In this document: one piece after another, positions 43,001-50,757 of the stretch
Layout of the letters: each line of letters begins with the position of its first letter
Position numbering within the stretch: position 1 is the first letter of the stretch
Assembly (NCBI RefSeq): GCF_035046505.1
Contig: NC_089825.1
Coordinates: forward strand, 2,259,029 to 2,323,028
Direction: 5' to 3'
Length of the DNA stretch: 64,000 bases
DNA from: Tiliqua scincoides
Lineage: Eukaryota > Chordata > Lepidosauria > Squamata > Scincidae
Translations under genes and position numbers: made by a program
The notes under the pieces: generated by a model
Told to the model about the DNA's origin: nothing
Database searches by the model: none
Seen by the model: only the letters and a program-made list of their open reading frames with translations

Positions 43001-45979
43001 GCTGTGCGCAACTTTCAGAGCGCGATACCATAGTCTTTCGAGACTGAAGGTTGCCAATACAATACATCCCCTCTCATGTAAAAAAACAAAATGACCAATT
43101 CACTTCTCACTGGCCAGTTAACTCAGTGTTTTGCACAAGTTTTAACAGAAAAGAAGAAAGCTATACGAACCTTCTTATGTTAAATCCATGTGGAAAAGCT
43201 CAGAGAAGATCCACTCAAATAATGTAAACAGATGAACTGCCTAATAACTTACTCCAGCCCAGCAATCTAACAGAAGCTGGCCAGATGCCCCTGGGAAGTT
43301 CACAAGCAAGGCATGGTGGAAATAACCAACTCTCATTTGCCCCCACCATCTGGCAAATCAAAAGACTTCTGAATAAGGAGGCTCCCATTCCAGCTATCCC
43401 GGCTAAAGGCTACTGACAGACCCCATCCCTCAAGGAATCTGTCAGATTCTTTTTAAAGCAATGTATTTATTTCAAAAGTGCAACCCACTCTTCATTGAGA
43501 AAGTTCCCAGAACAGCTAACAATAATTACAATACTGTACACAATGTTAACAATTAAACATAAGCATCCAAAAACAAAGAGCAACAATAATAAAAACTTAG
43601 TTTAAAAAATGAAACAGGCAGGAAAACAAAAGGATCAGCAATAGACACCAGCAAACTGCCAGGCTGAACTGTTTGGGCAAATAAGAAGGGTCACTGCCAG
43701 CCAGCAGAAAGTTAAGAAGTTTGGGCTCCAGCAAGCAGGCTGCACAAGCTAGTCTACTGCTGGTGGGCACTTTTCTACCAGGTCCAATTTAAGGTGCTGG
43801 CTTTGAGTATCCTGAACCTGGGGGTCTCCATCTGAATCTGCTGGTCAGCTGAGGTTATCTGAAAAGGCCCAGCTCCAGATGTATCTCATGGGAAATTGGG
43901 GGTGGGGCCTTTTTTGCCATCATGACAAGGCTATGGAACACCTGTCTCCCAGGAGGCTCACTGGACCTGTTCAATTTCATTCTCCAGCAGTAACCACCCT
44001 GTGTCACCAGGCCTGTAGCTTAAGGTGAGAATTCTAGCTAGTACAGAATTTCTGTTTGCTGTTCTAGTCCATTTCGGTTGACTTGTTTTTATTTCTGTTT
44101 CAGTAATGCTAATCTTGAAAATGTTTGTTTCTAAGCTTGTACACAGTATGGGATATTTTGGAGAAAAGCAATCTATACATTTCTAAAAAGATCACATTTT
44201 GAAATGCTCCCCTATACAATAAGGTCTCTGACTACAATAAATTAGTACATCACTGAGAAATTTTAGATTGAGGAGGTGCGTTTAAAACTGTGGCAAGTGT
44301 GTGAAACTGAGAAGCTTCCAATAATTATATCTCCCTCTTATGATCCAAAAATGTAGGGCCCAGAATTCAGCAACCTCATTCAGTTATATGCAAAAACCAT
44401 ACCAAATGAGAGGCATAATTAAGTTACAAAATTCACAACCCACAAGACGCAGTACTAGTCACTGGCATGCAGACAGCTTTAAAAGGGGTTTGCACAGATT
44501 CATGAAGGACAGGGCCTATCAACAGCTATTAGTGGGGGTTGCTAAGTGAAATTTTCATGATCAGAGGCAATGCTGTAGGACAAACAGAAGGAGATGGTTG
44601 CCACCTTCACCTCCTGCTTGTAAGCTTCCCAGAAATCTGACTAGAGGAAGGGACCTCATTCTGATCCAGCACGGTTCTTCTTATGGACCCCTGGGGGAGA
44701 GTATCGCACTGCAGCTATTAAGCAGAATAGCTGGATGAAATCGCCATGCTCAAATATGCAGTATACCTCTAAATACCCGATACTGAAAAGCAGCAGTAAT
44801 GCATCTCTGTCCTATCAGCAGGTTAGATAATGATGGACTCATCTGATTTAGGAAGGTACTTATTAGCTATGATAGCTAAGTGGGACCTCCAAATTTAGGG
44901 ACCATATACCTCTGAATACTGCAGCAGAATGCAGCAGACCTCTTCAGATAGCAATAAATAGCCCCGTTAACAACTCACAGCAAAGAGCAAGTGAGGCAAG
45001 GTCCCCCGCCTGCGTCCTTCATAAAGCACTGCTGCCATGTGAGATGAGGCAGAACCTCCCCACCAGAGTACTTTGAAAAGTGCTGCTATCACCAGGTTAG
45101 GTGCTTAAGCACATTCAACCCATGTACTTCATGTGTGGGTTGAGTGTGCTTGAGCACCTCCCATGGTGGTGGCAGCACTTTTCAAAGGACTTGTGGGGAG
45201 GCTCTGCCTCACCTGCCACCCCACTTCATGAAGGGTTCCAGGGGAGGCTCTGCCTCACCTGCCTCCACACCCACCTGCTGTGCAGCAGCGCAAGCTCCAG
45301 TTGCTGCTTTCCTGGCTTCCTAGGAAGCCCCAATGCAGGGGCTTCTGGGTGGCCACTGTCTGGGACGGTCCTTCAGCCAGACCGACTCCCAGGACTGCTC
45401 CCCCCTGGGGTTGAGGGCAGGGCTGAGCAGCAGCCACCAGGCCAGCCAAGCGGGGCAAAGCCACGTGGTCAGCCCCTCCCCACTGCGTGCCTGGCTCAGG
45501 GGGCAGCAGGAAGCAGTGGCGTAGCTGGAGGGGGTGGAGCGCCCAGTCTGGCGGGGAGTGGGCAAGCGGCCCCTCCCTTCGGAGCCATTCCCGGGGTACG
45601 GCTCCGTTTTGCTCCCCCCGCCGGGAATGGCTGCGAAGGGAGGGACCGCTTGCCCGCTCCACAGCTCCAGCTACGCCACCGGCAGGAAGCCTCCTTTGGG
45701 CGCCTCTGCTGTTCAAATACACGTGGAATGACGTCCCCACGCAAGGCCCCGCATAATCTGCATAGCCACGCCCACTTTCCAACGGCGCCCCCACAGCACT
45801 GAGGCAGAGCCCGCGCGCGCATGCGCACTCCGCCCCAGCCCTCCCTGCCCGCACCCGCGAACCGACCTCCCGCACCGCCCGACCTGTCTGGCCGCCGCCC
45901 CGGTGCGCGCCCGCAGAGCCTTCAGCCGCTCCTTCCGCTTCAGCGCCTCCTCCTGCAGCCCTCCCGGAGCAGCCGCCAT
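18964..45979 (-). CDS. CCDC12: CCDC12, coiled-coil domain-containing protein 12 (spliceosome, cwf18 family), whole coding span
   Basis: Seven coding exons on the minus strand join without a frame error into 510 bases and a 169-aa product (human CCDC12 is 166 aa). Exons: 45884-45979, 28560-28639, 22937-23016, 21882-21943, 21713-21747, 19680-19756, 18964-19043. All have AG acceptors and GT donors. Matching blocks include EEALKRKERLKALR, ELRLRNYAPEDEELK, DQLEAAKPEPIIEEV, DLANLAPRKPDW, RDVAKKLEKLEKRTQRAIAE and an acidic SDSD end. The family (cwf18) acts in the nucleus as a component of the activated spliceosome. Charged helical segments at both ends fit the coiled-coil name. The start sits in a CpG-rich promoter facing NBEAL2. 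The identification is by remembered family sequence, without a search. Confidence 0.95.
19680..19756 (-). CDS. CCDC12: CCDC12 exon 6
   Basis: Encodes DLKRDVAKKLEKLEKRTQRA and IAELI, a basic helical segment. It starts with one base completing the tryptophan codon from exon 5 and ends at a GTGCGT donor. Confidence 0.94.
19757..21712 (-). other. CCDC12: CCDC12 intron 5
   Basis: About 2 kb of intron. I see no full transposon or RNA gene in it. Confidence 0.6.
21713..21747 (-). CDS. CCDC12: CCDC12 exon 5 (35 bp)
   Basis: A very short exon encoding DLANLAPRKPDW between CTTTCCTAG and a GTGAGT donor. It matches the human residues exactly. Confidence 0.93.
21882..21943 (-). CDS. CCDC12: CCDC12 exon 4
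   Basis: Encodes VEDKVKDQLEAAKPEPIIEE and a final V, with acceptor TCCCTCTAG and donor GTACGT. Confidence 0.94.
22937..23016 (-). CDS. CCDC12: CCDC12 exon 3
   Basis: Encodes KELRLRNYAPEDEELKTR and VVPQGKPAS after the acceptor CTCTTTCTAG, ending at donor GTTGGT in phase 1. The NYxPEDE motif is characteristic of the family. Confidence 0.94.
23608..23808 (+). mobile_element. Harbinger-like MITE (201 bp) with TTA duplication
   Basis: Inverted ends GGGCACAATCCTAACCCCTT and, reversed, GGGCACAATCCTAATCCCTT are flanked by TTA on both sides. It has the same length as the copy at 2978-3178, in the opposite orientation. It lies in CCDC12 intron 2. Confidence 0.8.
24808..25035 (+). mobile_element. hAT MITE with CATTAACC duplication
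   Basis: Ends CAGCCATTTTCAACCACTG and, reversed, CAGTGATTTTCAGTC are flanked by exact CATTAACC (24800-24807, 25036-25043). The interior repeats GTGTGCC motifs. Related copies lie at 26497-26717 and 41816-42045. Confidence 0.82.
25036..26490. other. CCDC12: CCDC12 intron 2 sequence without gene
   Basis: A degenerate copy of the GGGAGTAAGCCCCATTGACT inverted repeat lies near 25590-25670, and a (CT)n run near 25400. A long plus-strand open frame from about 25916 overlaps the next MITE and is not supported as a gene. Confidence 0.45.
26497..26717 (+). mobile_element. hAT MITE (second copy)
   Basis: Same family as 24808-25035, with ends CAGCCATTTTCAACCACTG and AAAATCACTG. The flanking octamers CCCTACAC and CCCTAGAC differ at one base. 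Confidence 0.78.
27870..28317. mobile_element. hAT-like element with long internal inverted repeat
   Basis: Ends GGGCTTTTCAAACTGG and, reversed, CAGTGGTTTTCAAACTC are flanked by the exact direct repeat ACACAGGTTA. Within it, arms containing CAGGGGCTTGGGTGCACTTA and its complement form a GC-rich stem around 27968-28236. It lies in CCDC12 intron 2, about 240 bases from exon 2. Confidence 0.75.
28560..28639 (-). CDS. CCDC12: CCDC12 exon 2
   Basis: Encodes NKGDGEPEVKHFRGDTKEEE and EEVAKH, then two bases of a lysine codon before donor GTAGGT. The acceptor is TTTCTCTCCTGCAG. The acidic stretch matches the EEEEE run of human CCDC12. Confidence 0.93.
28640..30160. other. CCDC12: CCDC12 intron 1, right part, no feature seen
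   Basis: Nothing beyond intron sequence was recognised in this part of the 17-kb first intron. Confidence 0.45.
30161..30452 (+). mobile_element. L2-clade LINE 3' UTR
   Basis: TTTCAACAAGCCTTCTGATT continues into the L2 3' UTR and ends with TTTTAGGGAGAAGGGTGGGA and an (ATT)n tail, as at 11401-12070. Confidence 0.8.
30453..32160. other. CCDC12: CCDC12 intron 1 sequence without gene
   Basis: No exon, RNA gene or complete transposon was recognised. Open frames are short and unsupported. Confidence 0.4.
32163..32340. repeat. Large nearly perfect palindrome with repeated core
   Basis: The arm starting ACACTCATTCTGGAGACCAC (32163) is reversed and complemented at 32313, giving about 150 bp of hairpin with few mismatches. 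The 30-bp centre, itself palindromic (TATTCTCTGGGCACTGCAGA followed by GAATACA), is repeated exactly at 32311-32340. I do not recognise a transposon family. Confidence 0.85.
32642..32861. mobile_element. hAT-like MITE, decayed
   Basis: The ends CAGAGGTTCCCAAATTTG and GTTTGGGAACTGCTACTG are inverted repeats of the hAT type. No convincing target duplication remains. Confidence 0.5.
32862..34590. other. CCDC12: CCDC12 intron 1 sequence without gene
   Basis: No supported feature was seen in this 1.7 kb. Confidence 0.4.
34592..34934. mobile_element. hAT element with ATCTAGAA duplication
   Basis: Ends CAGCAGTCTTCAAATGATGG and, reversed, CAGCGGGCATCAAACACC are flanked by exact ATCTAGAA on both sides. 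GATCTCCCCAGAACCT near 34690 is mirrored by TTCTGGGGAGATC near 34816. Confidence 0.8.
34935..36970. other. CCDC12: CCDC12 intron 1 sequence without gene
   Basis: About 2 kb with no exon I can support. A minus-strand open frame at 35129-35479 contains a LINE-like LWNEL trace but nothing firm. Confidence 0.35.
36978..37226. mobile_element. hAT MITE
   Basis: Ends CAGTGGTTCCCTAACTTAC and, reversed, CTGTGGTTCCCAAACTGTG are flanked by GTACAGGC and GTATAGGC, an 8-bp duplication with one difference. Confidence 0.75.
37655..38346 (+). mobile_element. CR1-clade LINE 3' end
   Basis: The intact C-terminal coding part ([70 protein letters not shown]) is followed by the family 3' end and a repeated GTTCTTAT tail. 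It is nearly identical to 6068-7466, which suggests recent activity. Confidence 0.88.
38347..40980. other. CCDC12: CCDC12 intron 1 sequence without gene
   Basis: No gene was recognised. A T-run lies near 39856 and an A-run near 40425. Confidence 0.4.
40985..41389 (+). mobile_element. Element with shared LINE tail (type 3 body)
   Basis: This body (GGGTAGATGGGACTTGTCAG ... GGAGAGGACACTCTG) is different from the LINE and the 5S SINE, yet ends in a variant of their tail (ACACCATAGTCTTCGGAGAC). A better-preserved copy lies at 51440-51856. Confidence 0.6.
41816..42045 (-). mobile_element. hAT MITE (third copy)
   Basis: Reverse-oriented copy of the 24808-25035 family, with ends CAGTGATTTTCAGCC and TTGAAAATCACTG. 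The flanks TCCTAGTT and CTCTAGTC are only a partial match. Confidence 0.7.
42678..43058 (+). mobile_element. Non-LTR LINE 3' end with zinc-finger C-terminus (second copy)
   Basis: Shares LYGELLQGKRPTGRPQLRYK, DICKRDLKALGVDLNKWETL and the CSRCGRDCHS motif with 12729-13345. It ends in the same ATACCATAGTCTTTCGAGA tail. It is 5'-truncated and the frame is open through most of the fragment. Confidence 0.78.
43059..43780. other. CCDC12: CCDC12 intron 1 sequence without gene
   Basis: AT-rich sequence with no supported feature. Confidence 0.35.
43781..44010 (+). mobile_element. Decayed LINE remnant, possibly L2
   Basis: Traces such as VQFKVLALSILN, then LRLSEKAQLQMYL across a frame change, and RLTGPVQFH resemble the end of an L2-type ORF2. 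Several stops and frame changes show it is old. Confidence 0.35.
44011..45040. other. CCDC12: CCDC12 intron 1 sequence without gene
   Basis: No supported exon or repeat family was recognised. Confidence 0.35.
45045..45270. repeat. Fold-back repeat (GAGGCAGAGCCTCC family)
   Basis: Arms with TGAGGCAGAACCTCCCCACC and its complement (GTGGGGAGGCTCTGCCTCAC) enclose a further inverted repeat TTGAAAAGTGCTGC / GCAGCACTTTTCAA. A second arm copy follows at about 45240. Confidence 0.6.
45514..45681. mobile_element. Fold-back hAT MITE in CCDC12 intron 1
   Basis: Terminal repeats CAGTGGCGTAGCTGGAG and, reversed, CGGTGGCGTAGCTGGAG are flanked by exact GCAGGAAG octamers (45506-45513, 45682-45689). Nearly the whole element is palindromic and GC-rich. 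It lies about 200 bases inside intron 1 from CCDC12 exon 1. Confidence 0.85.
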
Positions 45980-46090
45980 CTTGGTGTGCACTGCGCAGGC
46001 GTGCGCGACGTCTTCGGAGCAGCCGCAGGCAGGAGCAGGCGAGCGCCGAGCCATCGAGCGAGCGCATCAATCGGGAAGCTGGACCTTGAG
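45720..46090. promoter_or_regulatory. CCDC12: CpG-rich promoter region of CCDC12
   Basis: CpG dinucleotides are dense around exon 1 (GCGCGC runs, CGCGAACCGACC) and no TATA box is seen. This is typical of a housekeeping promoter. GCAGTGCACACCAAGATGG surrounds the start codon, and the CAAGATGGCGGC context also contains a CCAT/YY1-like site. Confidence 0.6.
45884..45979 (-). CDS. CCDC12: CCDC12 exon 1 (start)
   Basis: The ATG at 45979 opens 32 codons, MAAAPGGLQEEALKRKERLK then ALRARTGAAARQ, ending at CAG|GTCGGG in phase 0. The AAGATGG context is good for initiation. EEALKRKERLKALR matches human CCDC12, while the alanine-rich end is lineage-specific. An in-frame upstream ATG would add 25 unrelated residues and is less likely. 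Confidence 0.9.
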
Positions 46091-46319
46091 GAAGGGCTGG
46101 GGAGTGGCACGTGTGCCTGTGCAGGGGGCAGCAGGGGCTATGGCAGGGCTGCACAGAAGGGGAGGCTCAGGCGGAAGGCCTCCTTTTATTATTTATCATG
46201 GTTGTCCTCTTAGCTGGAAGAGTTGATGATCTCAACTCTTAATAAACCTTTACCCCTGTGACTGTTTTGGTGGGCTGGTTCTCAGGCGGGATCTCAGCCT
46301 TGTGACAGAGTCCTGGGGG

Positions 46320-46537
46320 CAATGGCATAGCTGGAGGGGGGCTGAGCGCCCAGTCTGGTGGGGAGCGGGCAAGCGGCCCCTCCCTTCGGAGCCATTCCCG
46401 GCAGGGGGAGCTTTCTCCCTGCCCCCCCATACGGCTCTGTTTTGCTCCCCCCCCCGCTGGGAATGGCTCCAAAGGGAGGGGCCGCTTGCCCGCCCCACTG
46501 GACAGGCTGCTCCACCCGCCCTCCAGCTACACCAGTG
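46320..46537. mobile_element. Fold-back hAT MITE upstream of CCDC12
   Basis: Same family as 45514-45681. CAATGGCATAGCTGGAGGGG and the reversed end CACTGGTGTAGCTGGAGGGC are flanked by exact CCTGGGGG (46312-46319, 46538-46545). It lies about 340 bases upstream of the CCDC12 start codon. Confidence 0.85.
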
Positions 46538-46855
46538 CCTGGGGGCAAAGACCCTGCCATTCCCCCCCCCAAGGTCTCTTTTCTAGAATGCCTCCCTGCT
46601 TCTCTCCTCCCTTTCCTGCTTCCGGGGTGTGCACATCACTGCTGTTCCCACTGGCCCCTGGTGCCAGAGTGGATGGTGCAGAACAAACCCAATTTCTCCA
46701 CTCCAGAAGCCCAGCTCCCACCACAAGATCTGGCCTGAGCTCTTGCTCCTTTTATAGGTCCAGCCAGATTGCAGTCAGAACAAAGTAAGGCTCACAGGGT
46801 CCCTTCCCCTGCCACCCAACTGTTCCATAACTTCACAAATTTTTTCCCCAACTTA

Positions 46856-47034
46856 GGGACCAATCCTATCCAATTTTCAAGCTCTGGGGTAGTCACAATG
46901 CAGCCTTGTGATAAGAGAACACATGTTCCCATACATTGAGAAGGCCCCAGTGACCACCCCACCACCACAGGATGCAATGCACACCCCACTGGCACAACTG
47001 CACCAGCACTGGAAAATTGGATAAGGTTGGGCCA
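46856..47034. mobile_element. Harbinger-related MITE, first of a tandem pair
   Basis: Ends GGGACCAATCCTATCCAATT and, reversed, TGGCCCAACCTTATCCAATT are flanked by TTA. It is related to but distinct from the GGGCACAATCC family. Confidence 0.6.
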
Positions 47035-47037
47035 TTA

Positions 47038-47203
47038 GGGCCCAGTCCTATCCAACTTTCCAGCATCGGTGCAGCCCAGAGGCAAGGGAACAAATGTTCC
47101 CTTACCTTGTGGAGGCCTCCATGACTACCATCCCACCACAAGATGCAATGCACTCCCCATTGACACAGCTACACCAGGACTGAAATTGGAAAGGATTTGG
47201 CTC
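47038..47203. mobile_element. Harbinger-related MITE, second of a tandem pair
   Basis: Starts GGGCCCAGTCCTATCCAACT directly after the TTA that ends the first copy. Its right end (GGAAAGGATTTGGCTC) is decayed. Confidence 0.5.
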
Positions 47204-47579
47204 ATACACTCTCCTGACAGTGTTCCAGGGAAGCAGATCAAGTTAACTTTAGAGTTCACGACAGTTTCCTTTATTCACAGTCAACCCATATTTGCGCTCT
47301 CTGGGCACAACCAGTCATACCTTATGCAATACAACCCTCACAATCTGTGGATGTACCATCCTGGTATCTCGCTTCTCTGGGAAGAACGGAAGCTTGTCAT
47401 ACATGGCTACTCATTGTAGGGTTACCAGCTCCCAATTTACAGTTGGGCCAGCCTGTCTCAACATTCGTCCCCAGGCATACCACTTCACATGGCCCACCTA
47501 TGAAAAATACCACCAGAAGTAACTAGTGATGATGTCATCGCCAGTTACTTCTGGATTAGGAAGCCAGATGTGATACAAC
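47204..47579. other. Intergenic, no gene recognised
   Basis: No supported feature was seen between the two MITE clusters. Confidence 0.4.
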
Positions 47580-47582
47580 TAA

Positions 47583-47761
47583 GGGCACAATCCTAACCCA
47601 CTTTCCAGCACTGGCATAGCTGTGCCAGTGGGGCATATGCTGCATCCTGCAGTTGGGGGGCAGGCACAGAGGCCTCCTCAAGGTATGGCAATGTTCGTTC
47701 CCTTACCTCGAAGTTGCATTACCCTTATGTTGGTGCTGAAAAATGGGTTAGGATTGCACCC
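47583..47761 (+). mobile_element. Harbinger-like MITE with TAA duplication
   Basis: Ends GGGCACAATCCTAACCCACT and, reversed, GGGTGCAATCCTAACCCATT are flanked by TAA. At 179 bp it is slightly shorter than the 201-bp copies. Confidence 0.8.
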
Positions 47762-47947
47762 TAACACAGGTAAGAGGCTCATGGCAGATGGGAGGGCTTT
47801 CTGAAGCATGGCTACATGTCATTTCTGTCCTGCTGTGTTCAACACACAGTATGTAATCATATGTTATCTGTTTATTTTCTCATTATTACTCATGGTTACT
47901 CATTATAGGGTTACCAGATACAAAGGCATATGCCTTTTGCTCTAGAG

Positions 47948-48363
47948 CAGGGGTGCCCAAACCCTGGCCCTGGGGCCACTTGCAGCCCTCAAGGACTCCC
48001 AATACGGCCCTCAGGGAGACCCCAGTCCCCAATGAGCCTCTGGCCATCTGGAGACTTGCTGGAGCCCATGCTGGCCTGATGCAACTGCTCTCAATGTGAC
48101 GGTCAACTGTTCGACCTCTTGTGCAATCTGTGGGATGAGGGCTCCCTCCACTACTTGCTGTTTCACAGCTGTGATGCTGCAGCAGCAGAAAAGGAAAAGC
48201 TGGCCTTGCTTTGTGGAAGGCCTTTTATAGTTCCATCTCTAAAATATTCATTTATGTAAATTTATTCAATTTGAAATGTAAATTAATTCTTTTTTTTCCT
48301 GGCCCCCGACACAGTGTCAGAGAGATGATGTGGCTCTCCTACCAGAAAGTTTGGACACCCCTG
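47948..48363. mobile_element. hAT element with CTCTAGAG duplication
   Basis: Ends CAGGGGTGCCCAAACCCTGG and, reversed, CAGGGGTGTCCAAACTTTCT are flanked by exact CTCTAGAG on both sides. No transposase frame is visible. Confidence 0.85.
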
Positions 48364-48371
48364 CTCTAGAG

Positions 48372-48447
48372 GAATGGCTCTGAAGCAGAGGGGGAGGGGC
48401 CGCTTACACACTGTGCTTTGCACCCCCTCTAGTTATGCTACTGCTGA
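48372..48447. repeat. Half of a fold-back hAT MITE
   Basis: GGAATGGCTCTGAAGCAGAG to TTGCACCCCCTCTAGTTATG corresponds to the right half of the 8344-8572 family, abutting the preceding hAT element. Confidence 0.5.
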
Positions 48448-48814
48448 GAGACAAAACATTGGCAAAGCCACTTTGTGTCTGTGGTCACATTCTTCAGCTC
48501 CCAATGTACAATTAAGCCAGCATTTCTCAACATTTGTGTCCTGCCATACCACTTCACATGGCCCACCTATGAGAAGTACCACCGGCAGTAGCCAATTACT
48601 TCCGGATTGGGAAGCCAGATGTGACACAACAAACACAGGTAAGAGGCTCAGGGTGGACAGGAGGGCTTTTTCAAGCATGCAAAAAGCGCGTGCTGTGGCT
48701 CTGCCCACCAAGCCAAGTCTCCTACTGTGCTGCTGGCCTCACTGCCAGGCAACAGGGGGTCCCATGAGTACAACCAGACACTGCCTCATGTACCACTGGT
48801 GGTACTAGTACAAA

Positions 48815-49000
48815 AGAACATAGAAGAGCCCCGCAGGATCAGGTTATAGGCCCATCTAGTATCTCACAATGGCCCAACAGATGCCTCCTGGAGCACACAA
48901 GACCACAAGAGACCCGCATCGTGGTGCCCTCCCTTGCATCTGGCATTCTGAGGTAGTCTGCCTCTAAAATCAGGAGGATGCACATACCCATCATGGCAGG
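48815..49000 (-). mobile_element. CR1-clade LINE 3' end, diverged
   Basis: The plus strand shows AGAACATAGAAGAGCCCC and CCCATCTAGTATCTCACA, the reverse complement of the LINE 3' end, with a small internal loss. Confidence 0.7.
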
Positions 49001-49405
49001 GACATGGGGAGTAAATGGTGAGTAAATATATTTAAGAATGTAAATGCTTCTTAAGTATTGCATTCCGCAAACATCACAAGATGCCTGTTTGATGACAAAA
49101 TATGGTTGTCTTTCACAGAACCGTTAGAAATGGGTCCCCTGTGAATGCCCAAGGCACCACCAAGAAATGTTTACATAATGGTAACTCCACCTCCCAGGGT
49201 CTCCAGCACCACCCCACTGCCTGCAACTGCCATCACAGCCACTGCACTGCCTGGACCCACATGGCTGCCCCGCTGTCTGCCAGGTGGCTTGATCAAAACA
49301 ACCTTCTGTGGACACAGCTCCTGCACTTGCTGCAAATTGTTAGAAAGAGAGTAGAGAAGCCAGTGCGCCACTGTAGAGCTAGGAAAGCAGCCCCTGTGAA
49401 TCTTC
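49001..49405. other. Intergenic, no gene recognised
   Basis: A cysteine-containing plus-strand open frame spans 49102-49446 but runs into LINE sequence and has no splice support. Confidence 0.35.
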
Positions 49406-49407
49406 AT

Positions 49408-49530
49408 AAGAAAAGTCCCGCTGGATCAGGCCATGGGCCCATCTAGTCCAGCCTCCTGTATCTCACAGATTTGGTGGTATCACCACCAAATGCCCCAGGG
49501 AGCACACCAGATAACAAGAGACCTGCAGAT
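49408..49530 (-). mobile_element. CR1-clade LINE 3' end
   Basis: The plus strand reads CATAAGAAAAGTCCCGCTGG, then CATCTAGTCCAGCCTCC and GGGAGCACACCAGATAACAA. Short truncated copy. Confidence 0.75.
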
Positions 49531-50035
49531 CATGAAATCCATGAAGTGCTTCAGCTCTGAACCCCTGAATTTGTGTCACAAAAATCCCCCTCCAGCTCTC
49601 ACCCAGTCTCAAAACTGTCAGTATTTTTTCATGCTGCTCACAAGTAAGAGGTCATTGTTCCAATTCAGTCTTACAACTAAAGATGTGCAAAGCCAGTCTC
49701 AATTTTTCTGGCTTATTTTATTCAGATGTTTGCATTTTAAATAATTTAGAAGGCATTGTATGAAGCAGACATCAAAGCAAACAGACAGGAGTAGCAGAGT
49801 CAGCATAATGAGGCATTGGACAAAGGCATCTCTGGCTACACTTTTAAGTGCCAAAGAGGATGAAGGACAGAGATTAATGCCTCTTCCTAGAATAAATTAC
49901 TCAGCCTTTCAGAGGTTATTTCAGAGAGATTCTGCAAGATGAGACACATGTGAATATGAAATTCTGCCCTTGTGAACATGACTCTTGCTGTGTTGCAATG
50001 TAATAGACTGCTTTACTGAGCAGTTCACCAGAATA
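49531..50035. other. Intergenic, no gene recognised
   Basis: No supported feature was seen in this 0.5 kb. Confidence 0.35.
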
Positions 50036-50036
50036 T

Positions 50037-50059
50037 TGTGTGTGTGTGTGTGTGTGTGT
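50037..50059. repeat. (TG)n microsatellite, left part
   Basis: A TG run ending directly at a MITE. The tract appears to resume on the other side at 50668. Confidence 0.8.
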
Positions 50060-50061
50060 AC

Positions 50062-50665
50062 GGGCCCAGTCCTATCCAATTTTCCAGCACCAGTGCAGAC
50101 GCAATGCAGCCCCAAGGTAATAATAACAATAACTAGGTATTTATATACTGCCTTTACGGTCATCGGTTTACTCCTCTGACTTTATTCAAGGCGGTTTACA
50201 TAGGCAGGCGTTTCTAAATCCCTCAAGGGGATTTTTACAATCATAGAGGTTCTCTCTTTCAAGAACCAACAACATTTCAGAATGGATCTTCCTGATTTGG
50301 TCTCACTTCTGGCCTCCAGTTCTCCCAGCAGGCTGGCAAGCAGCTCCATCTCTCACACGAAGGGCAGCCAAGACGCTTCTTGCTCACACCAAGAGCAGGT
50401 GGAATCACTCAGCTGGGCTTGTCAGCTGCTTCGAGTTCTCGCCATTCTCAGCCGTTCAGGTTCAGGGAGCTGCCGGTGTCCTCGAACTGGCGACCTTCTA
50501 ATGTTATCTTCGGGCTAATGGAGGCTCTACCCTCTAGACCAGACCTCCTGCCCATACCATGTTCCCATACCTTCAGGAGGCTTCTGTGACTGCTGCCCTA
50601 CCACAAGATGCAGTGCATGCCCCATTGGCACAGCTACACCGGCACTGGAAAATAGGATTGGGCCC
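50062..50665. mobile_element. Harbinger-related MITE inserted in a (GT)n tract and itself interrupted
   Basis: Ends GGGCCCAGTCCTATCCAATT and, reversed, GGGCCCAATCCTATTTTCCA are perfect over the first positions. The element sits between two TG runs and carries a tRNA-type SINE at 50118-50556. Confidence 0.75.
50118..50556 (-). mobile_element. tRNA-derived SINE inside the MITE
   Basis: Read on the minus strand, the head has GTCTGGTCTAGAGGGTAGAG (A-box-like) and CGCCAGTTCGAGGACACC (B-box-like). The body follows, and the 3' end is AAATACCTAGTTATTGTTAT with a TTA-rich tail. The size of about 430 bp and the internal pol III boxes fit a SINE. Confidence 0.65.

Positions 50666-50667
<2 letters not shown>

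Positions 50668-50755
<88 letters not shown>
50668..50755. repeat. (GT)n then (GA)n microsatellite
   Basis: GT repeats to 50720 change directly into GA repeats to about 50755. Confidence 0.9.

Positions 50756-50757
<2 letters not shown>

Noticed and set aside
45255-46154. 299-aa minus-strand open frame
   Set aside because: It is in another frame from CCDC12 exon 1 and crosses a fold-back MITE. The composition is low-complexity and no domain is visible.
49102-49446. Cysteine-containing frame resembling part of an ADAM-type cysteine-rich region
   Set aside because: The spacing of cysteines does not fit, the frame runs into CR1 LINE sequence, and no splice sites bound it.
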